Positions 1 to 12,400 of a DNA stretch of 64,000 nt are shown one piece after another. Position 1 is the stretch's first letter, and every line of letters begins with the position of its first letter. Where the stretch lies: contig JARFXM010000011.1 in assembly GCA_029532625.1 (NCBI GenBank), forward strand, positions 2,418,001-2,482,000, in the 5' to 3' direction. Under the pieces are notes generated by a model. It was not told where the DNA came from, did no database searches, and saw only the letters and a list, made by a program, of their open reading frames with translations. The position numbers and the translations under genes were made by a program. Source of the DNA: Lomentospora prolificans. Lineage: Eukaryota > Ascomycota > Sordariomycetes > Microascales > Microascaceae.

Positions 1-2346
1 CAGGATTACAAGTACATGAAATCATCAAATTCGGTGCCTGTAGCAACCCGAATTGAGATTTGGCAGGGACGACCGAGGCACGCAGCGCCAGGTTTCCAAG
101 AATTCGCCTCCTCACGTAATACAAGTTACCTTCAGGAGGCTGGGACGGCTCTTGGTCCTGATTCGCTGGCCCATTTCCCAGCACTCTTTCACCAGCATCC
201 ATTCGATGGATCAAAGCACCTGGACCAGTGTGTTTAACAAGTGAGTGTGTGCTGTCTGGCCAAACTCTTAGCGCTATTCCGGCCCCTTCCTCTACTCCCC
301 TTTCTATCTATCTAGAGTGCGGTCAGGCGGGGACATGGAGCAGTCTAGCTCCCAGAACAGCATAGCAGGCGAGCTCCTGCCGTGGAGAAATCTCTTTGGC
401 GTCTCGTGATGATTTGCCCTGCATGAAAGAGCGATGGTAGGAACTACTGACCAGTACAGCTTAGTACATCTCAGCGCTTCACGTTGAGGCTATCTGAAGT
501 TGTTGGCGTAGGTTCCCGCGTCGTACAGCTACCCAAACCCACATTCCTCCCTAGCACAGGACCTCCCTCCATCAAGCTAGGCTCATCCATCACCGTGCAG
601 GTTCGGCCATGATGCAATTGGTCATCTTCACTCCAAGCCCACTTGCCTCTCGAATTCAGGTCAGTTGTTCGATCCGGAGGAGGCAAGGAGGGTCCAACCA
701 CTTTAATGACCAAACTCCATGATCCACCTCCCAGCAGAGGAAGCAGCACTGAGTAAAGGCAGTTTTCCACATTCTCATGCCTTTTTGGGACATACATGTT
801 CCCCACCACAGGTTCCACCCGCCTGCGCTCCCAACTTCATCCATCAAGAACCTCCCTCTAACTTAAGACCGAAGAGGGAAAAAAAAATGTAGCCACCATC
901 GCTATCGCCATTGCGAGCCGCCAAGGGCAAGGAACTATCGGGGTAGGCACCTGCGTATATACTATGGGCGCCAACAGATCAACGTCTGTCCCACAAGCTT
1001 AGGGCTTAGGACCTTGAGGTAGAGAGAGCTGGCGTAGAGCTTTAATTATTAGTTTCCTCGGGAGATGACTTGACGGATGGCTCGATACCCGATATGGACT
1101 TCTGAGACGAGGACCTGGCATTCAATGGGGGAGGGGTAGGAGCTACTCAGGTCGATGTGGCGCTTGAGGAATGCTAGCAAACTGAATAGATGTGGCCTTG
1201 TTCGGTCTGCTCCGGGATGAGGCGTCTACCGAGAAGCCAATATATACTGCAATGAGGTGCACTCGGCGGTTCCATGCCTGTTGTAACCAGAAAGGCAGCA
1301 TGGTTCACGGTCCTGGTCCTAGACGTAGATTGCTAAGGTTTGGATTGCAACAACCGCGAACATCAAGGTAATAGATATATGCCCAGGTGTGTAAGATAGC
1401 CGAAAAAGAATAACACGAGGTACCTGGGCCGCGAAATGTTTAATGGAAGGGAGTGCCCCAGGCTGGCTCTGAGAGGATAGGATCCCAGACTCTAGCAAGC
1501 ACCCCCCATGGGAACTGACGGCCGTCAATATGAATTATGCTGGTTCCGATATGACTACAGTTGGTAACATACACTCCAGGCGTTTATAGTACGATGGATT
1601 TTATCTCTTATTATATATAGTGTAGGGATTTGGAGCGCGTCTTGCGTGCCCGTTGTGTGGCTGGCTACCAACATTCGGCCACCGAGGTACTAGGTGCTCC
1701 TCTCTTGCCGCGTCCGATTAGAAGGAGGTGGTAGCTTATAGGCAGTCTAGAGACATATTACGTGCCAAGTATCATTTCATAAGCTGTAGCTAGGAGCCAG
1801 TGTATAGACTTCAATTCATATGCAGCTCTTTGACCCTAACCAGTGCCGAGTCCCATGCCATTTTCGTAAGGCCCCTTATAAGTACAGTGATGGTTTCCAG
1901 ATCCGTCAAAGTTAATAGGAAATCGGAACCACAGTCCTCTCTTTCCAACGTCTAAGCCAGCACAAGGATACAACTTCCCAACCCGAAAACTCTCGCCAAG
2001 GTTAAGTGAGTCTAAACGAAGCTACTCGAAGCCAGCCGATTGGACTCTTATTTATAAACTGGGCTCGTGGGGAGAAGATATAGCATAGCGCAATCATTCA
2101 CCATTCAGTGTTCAGAAGCCTACGCCGATTTCTACGTGTAAGCAGACCCCAGCAACGTCTCCGGCACCATAATTGGCCTTATTCTCAACCGCTGGAGGCT
2201 GCTCGGACCTACAGCTTTTCTCAACGTATAAGCAACCGTCGTGACCGTGGAGCGCCCAAGATCCCTTCTCCATGTCCGGCATTTCGTTGGTTGGCGTGGC
2301 ACCAGCACACAACCCAAGATCGACAAGCCTGGAGTCCACTGTTGGG
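1..2346. other. Non-coding stretch, nothing recognised
   Basis: Only short overlapping open frames (under about 120 codons) with no recognisable motif and no consistent splice structure are present on either strand. I see no tRNA, no array and no transposon protein here. Confidence 0.5.
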
Positions 2347-2518
2347 CTAGCCGACATATAAAAGTAAAGAAATTTTCATAAATGGAAATCTCATAGTAAA
2401 AGTGTTTCGTCGCAGCCATGGGAGGAATGCAGTTTTCCCACTGGCAAGACAGGCGCGGCGGGCGCGACTGTGACTTCTTTGGGTGGAAACTCGAGAGTTT
2501 CTACCGGGATAACGATAA

Positions 2519-3057
2519 TCAGTATTCGTCCGAAAAGGGAAGGAGCAGTATGAACCCACCATTGACCAGGCATCCGCTCTGAGCAGCATCGTGCCAAGGA
2601 TCAATCGCCTGTAAACTCGTGGAACTATCACTGACGAGCGATGCAGGTGCCTTATCATGCGGTTCTGTGATTCTCCGCCAAGAGAGCTTTTTGAACAAGA
2701 TCTGTAACTCTCTCACGATATCCCCATGATCGTATCTAACCGCGTGGTCAACGCAAGACCAACCGTCCTCATCAGAGCTCACATGGATCCGCGCCGTCCT
2801 TGGCAAGCAGTTTGAGAGAATTCACACTGCCACACTTTGCGGCTAGATGAGAAGGAAACTTGACAGCTCTCAAGCTCAAGCCCGGCCGCTCTATTTCCCA
2901 GAATCTGGTCGATATATCGCTCAAAAATCTGTCGCGTATGCCAATCGCGGATGGCATTGAAGAAATGGGCTGACGCCATCTCCACGAACATTCGCGGTCC
3001 GATTGGGCTCTGGTAAGCGCGTGTCCACTCCTCGAATAACGGTTCATCATTATGCAC
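2519..3057 (-). pseudogene. Frameshifted ankyrin-repeat gene relic
   Basis: A readable protein runs through three different frames of the minus strand. It starts at 3057 (MHNDEPLFEEW...), moves at about 2870-2850 to a frame carrying a canonical ankyrin helix pair (HLAAKCGSVNSLKLLAKDGADP). It then moves again at about 2785 to a frame with DEDGWSCVDHAVRYDHGDIV, the start of the next repeat. Both moves are single-base (+1) shifts, and I see no intron signals that would explain them. The part after about 2690 loses the pattern. Ankyrin repeats are protein-interaction modules, often C-terminal in fungal NACHT or F-box proteins, but no such partner domain is visible. Most likely a decayed gene fragment; a sequencing error cannot be excluded. 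Confidence 0.5.
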
Positions 3058-3824
3058 TCCCTCTGTATAAAGTAGACGGGGAAAGAGATTTGATCTCGGA
3101 TGAGTTTGTTTTATCTGGTTGACATGGTATCATGTAGCTGCCCTCCTAATGTGTGGGGAGAATCTGTTGGTGGTATGGCAAGTAGAGGTAGCTTTGGGGT
3201 CAGAATCTTGATAGTCAAGCCTTCTTCGCCTCGAGTGCGTCATCCTTCTAGTTGGGGGAAACAATAACCTGATTCTCGACTAATAAGAAGTAAAGCGCGT
3301 AGCGTAACGATGGATCGCAGCCACGCATTCCATCCAGCCCAAAGATTAAGGGCTTGCACACAACTTCGATATTGCTCTAGCCTTAGCAAAAGTGTACTGT
3401 AAATGTGGTCTGGCGGCTTGTATTGAAATACCTTTGGATTCCTATCTTTGGCGTGCCCTACCCTTATCCTTCAACTGTGCGTTTGGATGGCATAGATTGA
3501 CGATGCATGTGAAGCCCATCCTGAGTGCAAGGTTCATAAACCAAACACGATGTGCTGTCGAGCGTGATCTGATCGACTCGGGAAAGCATCAATTCTATTT
3601 GATGCGCACCAAAACAAGTCGCGAAGACGACTTTTGGGCGGACGTGGACATTCCGGAAGAGCATATCAGAACCAAACAACATGGTTTCTTGGCTTTCTCA
3701 AGCTACCCGTCAGTAATGACACCTTTCCCATTCCCTGGGTGACTAGATAATTCCTTCCATAGCAACGAATTCTTCTTCAGATTCCTTCCTAATCCCTTAC
3801 CCAGCAAATCTTCGTCAATCCCCT
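3058..3824. other. Intergenic, nothing recognised
   Basis: The stretch contains one 116-codon plus-strand frame (3392-3742) with no motif and no splice partners. I do not regard it as a gene. Confidence 0.4.
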
Positions 3825-4515
3825 TCAAAACCTCTTGAAATGCTCACGTAGAGCGAGGTATACCTCCTCGGGGTCATTCATCCTAGCCATCCAGATGGGA
3901 AATCCTGGAGAATCCTGAGCCTCAAGAATCAAAGTCACCGGGAGACGCCTCCCCATGGATTCCCAGATCCGAGTGGCCCTCTCGTGTGTCTCGCTTTTAA
4001 GACCTTCACCAAGGCGCCTGGCTCGTACAATCTCTTTCGTGGCGGTCGCCAGAGCTAGATTCTTTCGATACATCTCCTCATTGGAATACCCGCAATCTTT
4101 CCGTATGCCATACGACGTTGGCAGGTCCAAGCCGCAGAATTCCATCACTTCTCGCTCGCCCTGTTCCAAAGAAATAATAGATGTTAGTCCCATGGATTGC
4201 TTGCGTCTCAGACATTCTCATACTAGCAAAGGAAGCGCGAAAAAATAGATTGCTCACCTTATTCACGCCAAAGGTTTCCTCCTGGTAGTTGCGCAAGTGG
4301 ATATATTTGTTCATCGCGAGCTCGTCGACGCACTGGTGTGTAGCTCCTGGATTTTTCTCAAGGTCTTTGGCCGCACTCAGTTTACACAACACAGCCGTGG
4401 CCATTTTGAACCCGTCAGAACCCACCGACCGAACCGCTTTTTGAAGATCGCCAGTTCTGTCGGATAACCCGCCCGGTAACTGCGCTTCTGCTTTTGTAAT
4501 AGCATCTATTTTTGC
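3825..4515 (-). CDS. Probable 3' exons of the preceding gene (unknown protein)
   Basis: Two coding segments, 4515-4258 and 4160-3825, are joined by a clear intron (donor GTGAGC, branch GACTAAC, acceptor ACAG, phase 0). Together they encode about 197 residues beginning AKIDAITKAEAQLPGG and ending EHFKRF at a stop at 3825. The first segment has no convincing start methionine at its 5' end. It lies in the same frame as the large gene upstream, separated only by its TAG. I therefore treat it as the C-terminal part of that gene, joined by a short intron of about 45 nt (GTTACG ... CTCCAG, 4560-4516) that would remove the stop. It could instead be a separate gene starting at the Met at 4425. The sequence is charged and soluble, with no family recognised. 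Confidence 0.55.
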
Positions 4516-4527
4516 CTGGAGCGAAAA

Positions 4528-7500
4528 CTATTCAGCCTCCAGGGGATCGCCCTGCGTAACGGAGTCTTCTCTAGCGCCATGGTCGCCAACGACCGGGTCA
4601 ACGCCGTCGAGGACTGGGTCGGGACCATCGAGAACCGCGTCGAACTCTTCCTCATCATTGTTCACTTGAAGCTCAGCCCTTTCAGTCATGCCGCTCATGC
4701 CGTCACCAGATTTGTTGTCAGTGCCCACCGAGGCAATGAATTCAGCAATCAAATCAGGTACCCAACCTCCTGAATCTAGAGCGGCCGAAACATCAGTTAT
4801 CTCTGCCTCTCCAAGGCCGCCCGGAGAGACGTTCTCTCTAGTACACACGTTACCTTGAACCACCGGAGGAAGGCTTGGGGCACCATTCACCGTAGTGGCA
4901 CCCGGCACTGGAAGGGGACCAAGTGGATGGCTTGGCATTGGGAGTTGCCAGGCGGACGGTGCCTGTTGACTGTCCACCACGGGTTGTGCCAGTTGATTGT
5001 CCACCACGGGCGCTGCATGTTGATTGTCCACCATGGGCGCTGCATGTTGGTTGCTCACTGCGGCAGCGGGGGCTTCAACCCGCTCCTGGGGTTGGGGCTG
5101 TGGTGGCCTCTGGAAGTCAGGCAAGTCAAGGTCATGTCGGAGTTTTTCCACAAGCTGATCAAATGTAGGCGGCCTGAGAGTCGTGTATTCGATAGTTGAG
5201 CTGGGCCCTGGGGCTGTTTTTCGTCGCTTACAGTGGCGCTCCACCCAGTTACCTGACGAGCTGAAGACGTCGTTCTCACGAGGTCTCTTCCCGCCAATAG
5301 CGGGCGTCTGCTGCTGCAATGTCCCAACATTTACCTCCGCTCGCCCCGTGGGGGTGATCTGGAACGGCGAGTCTGAGATAGGATGATCTTGCGAGTTTTG
5401 TTGGTGCCCAGTAGCAGTATTAGCAGTCAGATTTCCGTTATCGCACTGGGAATCTGCATCCTGAGCCTCGTTCTCATCACTAGGGTCTTGAATAGGAGTA
5501 TCCAGGACGATACCACTCTCGCTGTAGGCACCACTCTGGTCCGGCTTGAGGTTAGGCCGGTTTGTCTTAGGGGATTTCGTCGTCGGGGCAGTCTTGTTCG
5601 CAGCTTGGACGCTTCCTATGGCATTTTCCATCTGCGATTGGAATTCGGCTCCATTCGGAATTCGTGGGATGGATTGATTACCATCGCCACCCATGGCCAT
5701 CCCCGGGGTGTAACCCGGGGCAGGAACGCCATTGCGTAGGTTTAAAAGTACGATCTGCCCAACGGTATGCTCACCGAAGATGTCTCGATTTGCGAGCAGG
5801 AATGTTGACAATTCATTGAGTGCCATCTGCTTGTTGACAGCCACTGGCAACCTGTGGGCTTCTGTGAGGGTATGAACTGACCGCTTCCACGAATCGATAA
5901 ATGTAGCTATCCCATGTGCTACATCCAGATTCTTTTCTGGATTGTCCAAGTCCTCACACTTGAAATGGAGGAGATCCTTAACAAGGTAATCTTGCTTGTA
6001 GTTCTTAGCCAGATGAACAAGGTGCGTATGGATAGCCTTAACGGCCTCTTCGATGCCGAGGTTAAACCCCTGCACGAAAGCAGAGTTGATCACCCTTGTA
6101 TCTTTCATTCCCAGAAGCTTTTGCATAATCTCACCGGCAGGAATTTCCAGAGAGGTAGGAGGAGGATCCTCAGGAGCCGACGTCACCGAGTCATCCGAGG
6201 CGTTCAGCGGAGTAGATTCGTTCTCAGGAGAGAACAGTCCGCCGGTAGAGACATTCTTAAGCTTACTCCTCAACTCAGAATTCTGTCTGTTAAGAGCGTC
6301 CTTCGGCTGAGCGTTACCGGAACTCGCCGTTTGCTTGAGCTTGTCTCGGAAACTTGTTGCCATGGCCTGTATCTCCTCTGTAGTAGATTGAACGGTACTC
6401 CGAGGCCTTGAGAGCGACTCGGGTGAGATGCGTGGCTCTTTAGGGTGAGGCTGTTTTGGCCCAGGCTTGTTCTTTGGAGCGTTCTTAGCGGGCATCGGAG
6501 CTGCCCTTTGGGCATAGCCCGGAGCATTGTAAGTTGTCACGCCAGTCAAGTCAACCGGGTTGCACGATGACGATCCCACTTGACGAGTACCGGCGGGTTT
6601 CTGGACTTTTTGAGACTGCTGGGGCTTTTGGGGCCCTCCAAGAGCCACCTCGCCGGCACGACTAGGACTGGCATTGGGGCGCACGTTTTCTTTGGCCTTG
6701 TTCTGTGGAGGGCGACCCCTCCGGGCCTTATTCTTCTCTATGATAGTGTTAGCATCCGCGGTGTAAGAAAGGTCAAGAGAATGATCACGTACGAGGAATT
6801 GGAGTTATTGGGGGAGCCACAGCCTTGGTCGGAGGCGGAATCCCGAACTTCCCCTCCTCGGCTACGAGCCGCAGCTTCGCCGAAATGGCAGCGAGGTCAA
6901 GCTCGCCTGTCTGGTAGGCTTTCATGCCAGGGCTAATAATCATTCCCGGTTGGAAAGCGCCTTCACGAACAGGGGCGTGAAAGGGCATCGGAGAGACTCC
7001 TTGGTTGGCCTGCGGGGGTGGCTGCGTAGCCTCATTATGCTTCTGGGGCGGGCATTGGTGTTGAATCTGATTCATTTGCTGAACCCTCTTTAGCATTGAG
7101 TTGACGCCCTGGCGAGGAAGTTTGGGGACGACCATGCAGGCATTCGGTGGGTTGTTTTCCTCTGCGTTACGAGTCAGCCCGAATTCAAGCGAGTCGGCTC
7201 TTGGCTGCAACTTACCTGTTTGATAATGAGTCTGATGGCGCATGGCGTCCTGCCCTCCTCGAATACTCTGAGTGGGAACGGCGTTGGATGGAACCCAGGG
7301 GGTGGCGGCAGGGTTAAGCCCAGACCCTCCGACAGATTTGCCTCTGCTAAAGCCAGCTGCAGTTGAGGATTGCAAGTCAGTTCTGCCACCGTCGTTGCCC
7401 CCTTGCGTGGCGTTGGGAGCTTCGAAGTTCAGGAATAGCCTCGGATCAATCATGTTCAAGGGGATTTGCGCGGGGGTATCGCTCATCGCCGTGGTACTCC

Positions 7501-7930
7501 GGATATTGTTACTAGAAGTGTGAAAACCATGCATACTGACCTGGCCTATACCAGGCGTGCTGTTGGAGTACTGGCCCATGTCGTTCGGGTTGTTGATATG
7601 TGGCATGGTGGCCGGGACGGGCTCGCAACTTGCGGTCGTAGGTCGGACATGGCCTCCGAGCCTACGATCGGAGCGGCCGTCGACGATTAGGCGGCTGACC
7701 GGGCGGCGAGGCGGGTTCTGTGTAGCATGGAGAGCAACGGCATTCCTGACAGACTTACTGGCCTGGAGATGCTGGTCGAGGTTGAACGGCTCCATGTCTG
7801 TGGGAGTGATGCAGCGTTCAACAGCCTCCTCGGTGAACAGAGATTCGGTGCACCGACCGTCGCCATCCAAGTTGACCATACCAATCCAAGCGTTGTTAGC
7901 GCCTTGGTTATTACTCTGTGTATTTGACAT
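4528..7930 (-). CDS. Large low-complexity protein with AT-hook-like motif, function unknown
   Basis: Two exons, 7930-6793 and 6737-4528, give about 1115 residues. The 56-nt intron has a GTACGT donor, a GCTAAC branch point and an ATAG acceptor. The product is rich in Gln, Pro, Asn and Ser. Just after the splice junction it has a short basic stretch containing RRGRPP, which resembles an AT-hook (minor-groove DNA binding). A more globular segment, predicted helical by eye, lies around codons 6170-5730 (IMQKLLGMKDTRV ... LSTFLLANRDIFGEH). A 9-residue repeat (NQHAAPVVD type) occurs at about 5055-4960. The reading frame ends at a TAG (4530-4528), yet the same frame continues open immediately beyond it, so this stop may lie inside an intron and the gene may extend to 3825. 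I recognise no family. A role in chromatin or transcription is only suggested by composition. Confidence 0.65.
4960..5055 (-). repeat. 27-nt in-frame tandem repeat
   Basis: Three to four copies of a 27-nt unit (plus strand: gttgattgtccaccacgggc followed by 7 more bases) encode a 9-residue repeat of the form NQHAAPVVD within the large unknown protein. The two best copies differ by one base; the outer copies are diverged. Confidence 0.85.
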
Positions 7931-9489
7931 CTTGCTTCTTGTATCAAAGACAAAAAGACGCTGATGGATGTTATAGTCGTGCTCTGGGGAGCAGAACTCT
8001 AGTCGGTAATCGGATGTATGATTATTAGCCGTTGGTAGCTAGCAACTGATGTAAGTTTCCACTTGAGTATGGCTGATACGAGTCTTGGGGATCAGAGGAA
8101 TCATGCCCCCAAGCAAGCTTCTCTTTCGAGATCAGCTGGATGAGTTATTCCTACACTCATGTGAAAAGGAAGTCAGCAAGAGATCTCGTTTCCTACCTCC
8201 TAGGTAAAGAGATACAGAAAAAGGATATAGACGATGGAGTATTCCTGGTATCGAGGGTGTAGCGTACCGGAAAGAACAAAATAGAGCTGTTGATACTCAC
8301 TAGAGATGATGTTAATCTCTTGTAGAGTGTGATGTTCTAGAGGATGATCTCAACGGCGGTCGAGAAGAAAACTGTGTGGTTAAGTATGGACAGGTTAAAG
8401 AAGAAAGTCGAGGATTAAGTAGAGAGAGAAAATAACGAGGTAGAGGATGCTAGTGGAAGAGAAGAAAAACGTTTCTTTCGCTCTGAATCTTGTGTACTCG
8501 AGAAAGCCGAATGGTCAGTGTCAAAACGGCACAAGGACAAGATATAGACATTATTAGAGGGAGGGTACCGACTTTTGGCTTAAAGGAGGAACTTAGTCGA
8601 TGCAGAGGCATTATACTCTTGAAACGAGGGTGATGAAACGGTCAAGTCGATAATGCTTTCAATCGAGTCACCTAGGCCATATTTTCAGATCGCAGTGGTG
8701 GGAATGATTTGAAAAGATGATGAAAGTAAAAGTAATGAGTATGAGAACCCTCATGAGAGTCCCCCGAATTAATGGAGCTGGGTGGCATGGGAAAGAAGAA
8801 GAGATAGATGCCTTAGAAGTGGTGAAGGAACTGTATATAAGTTCAGGAGTTCTGTGCTCCTGTAGATGTTGGATAGAAGGGAGAAGGAGCGAATGGCACA
8901 TCCCACAATGAGGGTTGGGGCTGTGATGGGAATCTGTATGTCGACCATGTCCGTTGGAGACGGAAGGAGGCTTCCTCAAGGCCTCAGAATAAAATGCAAC
9001 ACGAGAGTAGAGAAAACATTAAACTTGATTAACCGAGTCGCAATAGCCCTCGCAACCACCAAAGAAGTTGAGGTGGTATTCTATGCAGGGCCGGCCGTGT
9101 AAGTCTAGCATACTCACATATAAGTCCTTCAAAGTTGCCAAGCACACATCTGATGCATACAAGGCGCCCAGAACATCAAATTCTACCAGAAAAGAACTCT
9201 AACGTAAAATGCAAAAATCAACAACTTCAATATTAAGTGGCATATAGTCGCGACCCAATGCTATCCATTGTTGACAAGTATGCATAAGTGACAAGACATC
9301 GATATTGTTGAAACTCAGACTAGAAAGTGGCCATCAACCTAAGCCACAATCGTATCATCAAAACTTGCGCGTAGATCCATAACATAAACCCCGGGTCAAC
9401 TCCACCCACAAGTAAACGTGGGGTCAAATAGCGGTACACAAAAATCTGGTCAGAACAGAAATGAGAGCGAGACATGCGCCTCTGACAAT
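7931..9489. other. Intergenic between unknown gene and NRPS 3' end
   Basis: Purine-rich and comparatively A/G-rich on the plus strand from about 8100 to 9100. Only short frames occur. It should contain the promoter of the unknown gene (right of 7930) and the NRPS terminator (left of 9490). No motif was resolved. Confidence 0.4.
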
Positions 9490-12400
9490 CTACACAGGCG
9501 CAAGCACAAGCTGGTCTGGTCTATAGAGCAGCTCCTTTAGCACCTCGCCAATCTCACCAAGGAGGTCATGTGCTACTTCTTTCCAGGACTCGACAGTAAC
9601 GATCTCAATAGTGAGTTCATCACCCTTGAAGAAAGCCTGAATCTTCCACTCCCGGAGAGGTTCGGCCTGTGCATAGTACGTCTCCATCTGGCAGGTCGTC
9701 TCCTGGAACGGGAGTTCCGTCACGTGATCGACGTCCTGGTGCACCACCGTGTCGTACCAGGTAATGTCGCTCGGCCAATCAGTGCAGTTCTGTATGATTT
9801 CGGGCAGACCCATGGCCTCGTAAGCCGAGCCGGCGATGTGCTGATCCTGCACATGCGCGAGGAGGTCGGCTCCAGTCCAGGTTGGGTCGAACTTGACGCG
9901 CACCGGAGCATATTGCCAGCAAGGACCCATGACCGTGTTGGCATGATGGAAATCAATGTTGCGACCACTGACAACTTCTCCGAACGTGACATCGTTGAGT
10001 TTAGCGCGGCGCGCGAGGGTAAGTGCCCACACCGCCGTGGGGATAGTTGCGACGGTGGTGTCCATAGACCGAGCGGAAATATCGAAAGTCTTCTCAATTG
10101 CATAGTGGTCGGTGTTAGTGACTGGAATGTCGGGCCGGAACATGGTCATGGCCGAACCCTCAAGCAGCTCCCTCCAGTAGCCAATGGACTCGGGAATGCT
10201 TCGGCGCACAACGTGCTGCACGTACGAAGAGAAGGGGAGGCTTGTAGGCACAGTGCGCTTCTCATAGATCGCTGACAGTTGCTTCAGTAGCAAGGGCAGG
10301 CAAATCTCATCGTACTGCGAGTGGGAAATGCGGAAGATCAAGCAGCTTCTACCCCCGACTTCCTGGACATGGAACCACTTGACGAACGCTGATCCTAAAG
10401 GCATACTGGTCTGTACATCCAGATCGCAAAGGTTCCGAGTGAAACCCTCGAGACCTTGGTCGATATGATACTCGACAACCGGGGTCGGTAAATCTTCCAG
10501 TACAACAGCTAGGTACTCGTCACTGCTCTTGATGAAAACGGTGCGCAGGATTTCATTCATCGACACAAGCTCCTGGCAAGCCCTGTAAAGCTGCGTGCGG
10601 TCGATCGGCGAGTTAAAGTACATGATCTCATAACGGGCCGAAAAACGAGGGATACGGATTGTGCCGTCAATAGCAACGGCCTGGAGTGGGCGGACAGGTA
10701 GCACGTCAACAACCTCCCAATTTGGATCTGCGAGGGAGCTCCTGATTTTCGGAAGTGAGATATCAACTTCGAAACCATCGATGAGAGAGTAGGGCTCGGA
10801 AACTTCATTGGCCACGGGCTTGGTGTCAAGCTCCTCGAGAATCCTGGCCATATCGTATAACGTACGGTTTTGGAACGCCTTGGCCACCGTGAGGGACCAC
10901 CCCGCGTTCCTAGCCTCAGAGACCAGCTTCATTGCAGAGATTGAATCACCTCCAAGCTGGAAAAAGCTGTCACCAAGGCTGATATCCTCCTCAGCCATGT
11001 GGAGGACGCGGGCCCAGAGGGTTCTCAAAGCCTTTTGCTTACCCGACGTGGCGGACATTGTTTTGGCTCGGGCCTTAGGGATCATATAGTTGGAAGGAAG
11101 CTGGCTCTTCAGACCCTTGAGTTGGAGCGAACCCTCCGAAGTGAAAACGGCGAGACGCCCAGTCTTGTAAAGGTGCTGGATCTTCTCTGATGGGTGTTGA
11201 GACTTGATCCATTCGGGGGTGTCGAGACGCTCGAGGGCAAGGTCCTCGGTGCTTTGGACAATCAGCTCACCAAGCGCACCACGGGGGACCAAGCGGTGTG
11301 GATTGGCAAGGTCCACAACCCAAATTGCATTGGTACCCGGGTACTCAACCTCGGCTTCCATTGCACAGACAGTGCTTAGCGCCTGGAGAGACTGCTTATC
11401 ATCCTCTGTCAAGAATTCAATATCGCCTAGAGCTTTTTCGGGGTCCTGGCAAAGCTGCTGGACGACGTGGCCAAGCTGGTGCAGAGCGTTGTCCATAGTT
11501 TTGACATCGACAGTCTTTGAATCGAAGCTGGCCATGATCAAGAAGCCCTTAGGGTCAAGGGAGCACACAAGCATGAGAGCGTATGTGTTGAACTTCAAGG
11601 CCTCTTGCGCAGCCTCCTCGTCTCCCGCAGGCACTAACCGACTAGCTGGCAGTTCAGCATCCGGATTGACCTGATCGGGGTCGGCAGTGGGGTGCAATAC
11701 GATGCCGGTTCGAAGCTCACACGCCTGGAGAGCATCTGGGCTGAGGCGTCGAATGTGCTGCAGTCCGATATGCTCATGGGGAATCTGCTCGGCAGTTTGG
11801 ATCTGGATATTATTAAGGTACTCGCTAATAGTCTCACCCAGATCCACCCGAAGGCGGACCGGAACGGTAGTGATCATGGGACCTTCAATCAGCTCGGCCC
11901 CAGCGATGGGGGCGTTCCGGCCAGTGAGAGTCTCGCCAAAGACTACATCCCTAGAGGCGGTGTATTCGGATGCAACGAGTGCCCACGCACCCCTCAGAAT
12001 TGTGGCAATAGTAGCCTTGGAGCTAGGATGTCGCTGGATAGGAACATAGTGCTCGAGGAGAGATTCAGCCTGGGGCTGGTACGAAGGCCAGGGAAGCATA
12101 GGAAACTGAGGGCCAGTGGCGCCCGCAAGCTTCTCCTTCCAGTAGCGCTCGCCCGCCTCTCGGTCAAGGTTCTTCAGATATTTGATGAACTCCCGGAAAT
12201 GAGGCGAAATGCTGGCTGGCTCATCCTTATACGCGCGGTTGATACGGTCGACTACAAGGGGCATCGACCATCCATCGTACAGGGCGTGGTGCATGGTAAG
12301 GACAAACTCGTATCCGCCCGTCGTTTCATTCTGGAACATGCCGTACCGTACGAGGGGCTTGCCAAGATCCATGGCTTCGTCTCGGTCTTGCACGAGATAT

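Noticed and set aside
3392..3742. 116-codon plus-strand frame
   Set aside because: No motif, no partner exons, and an equally plausible frame exists on the opposite strand.
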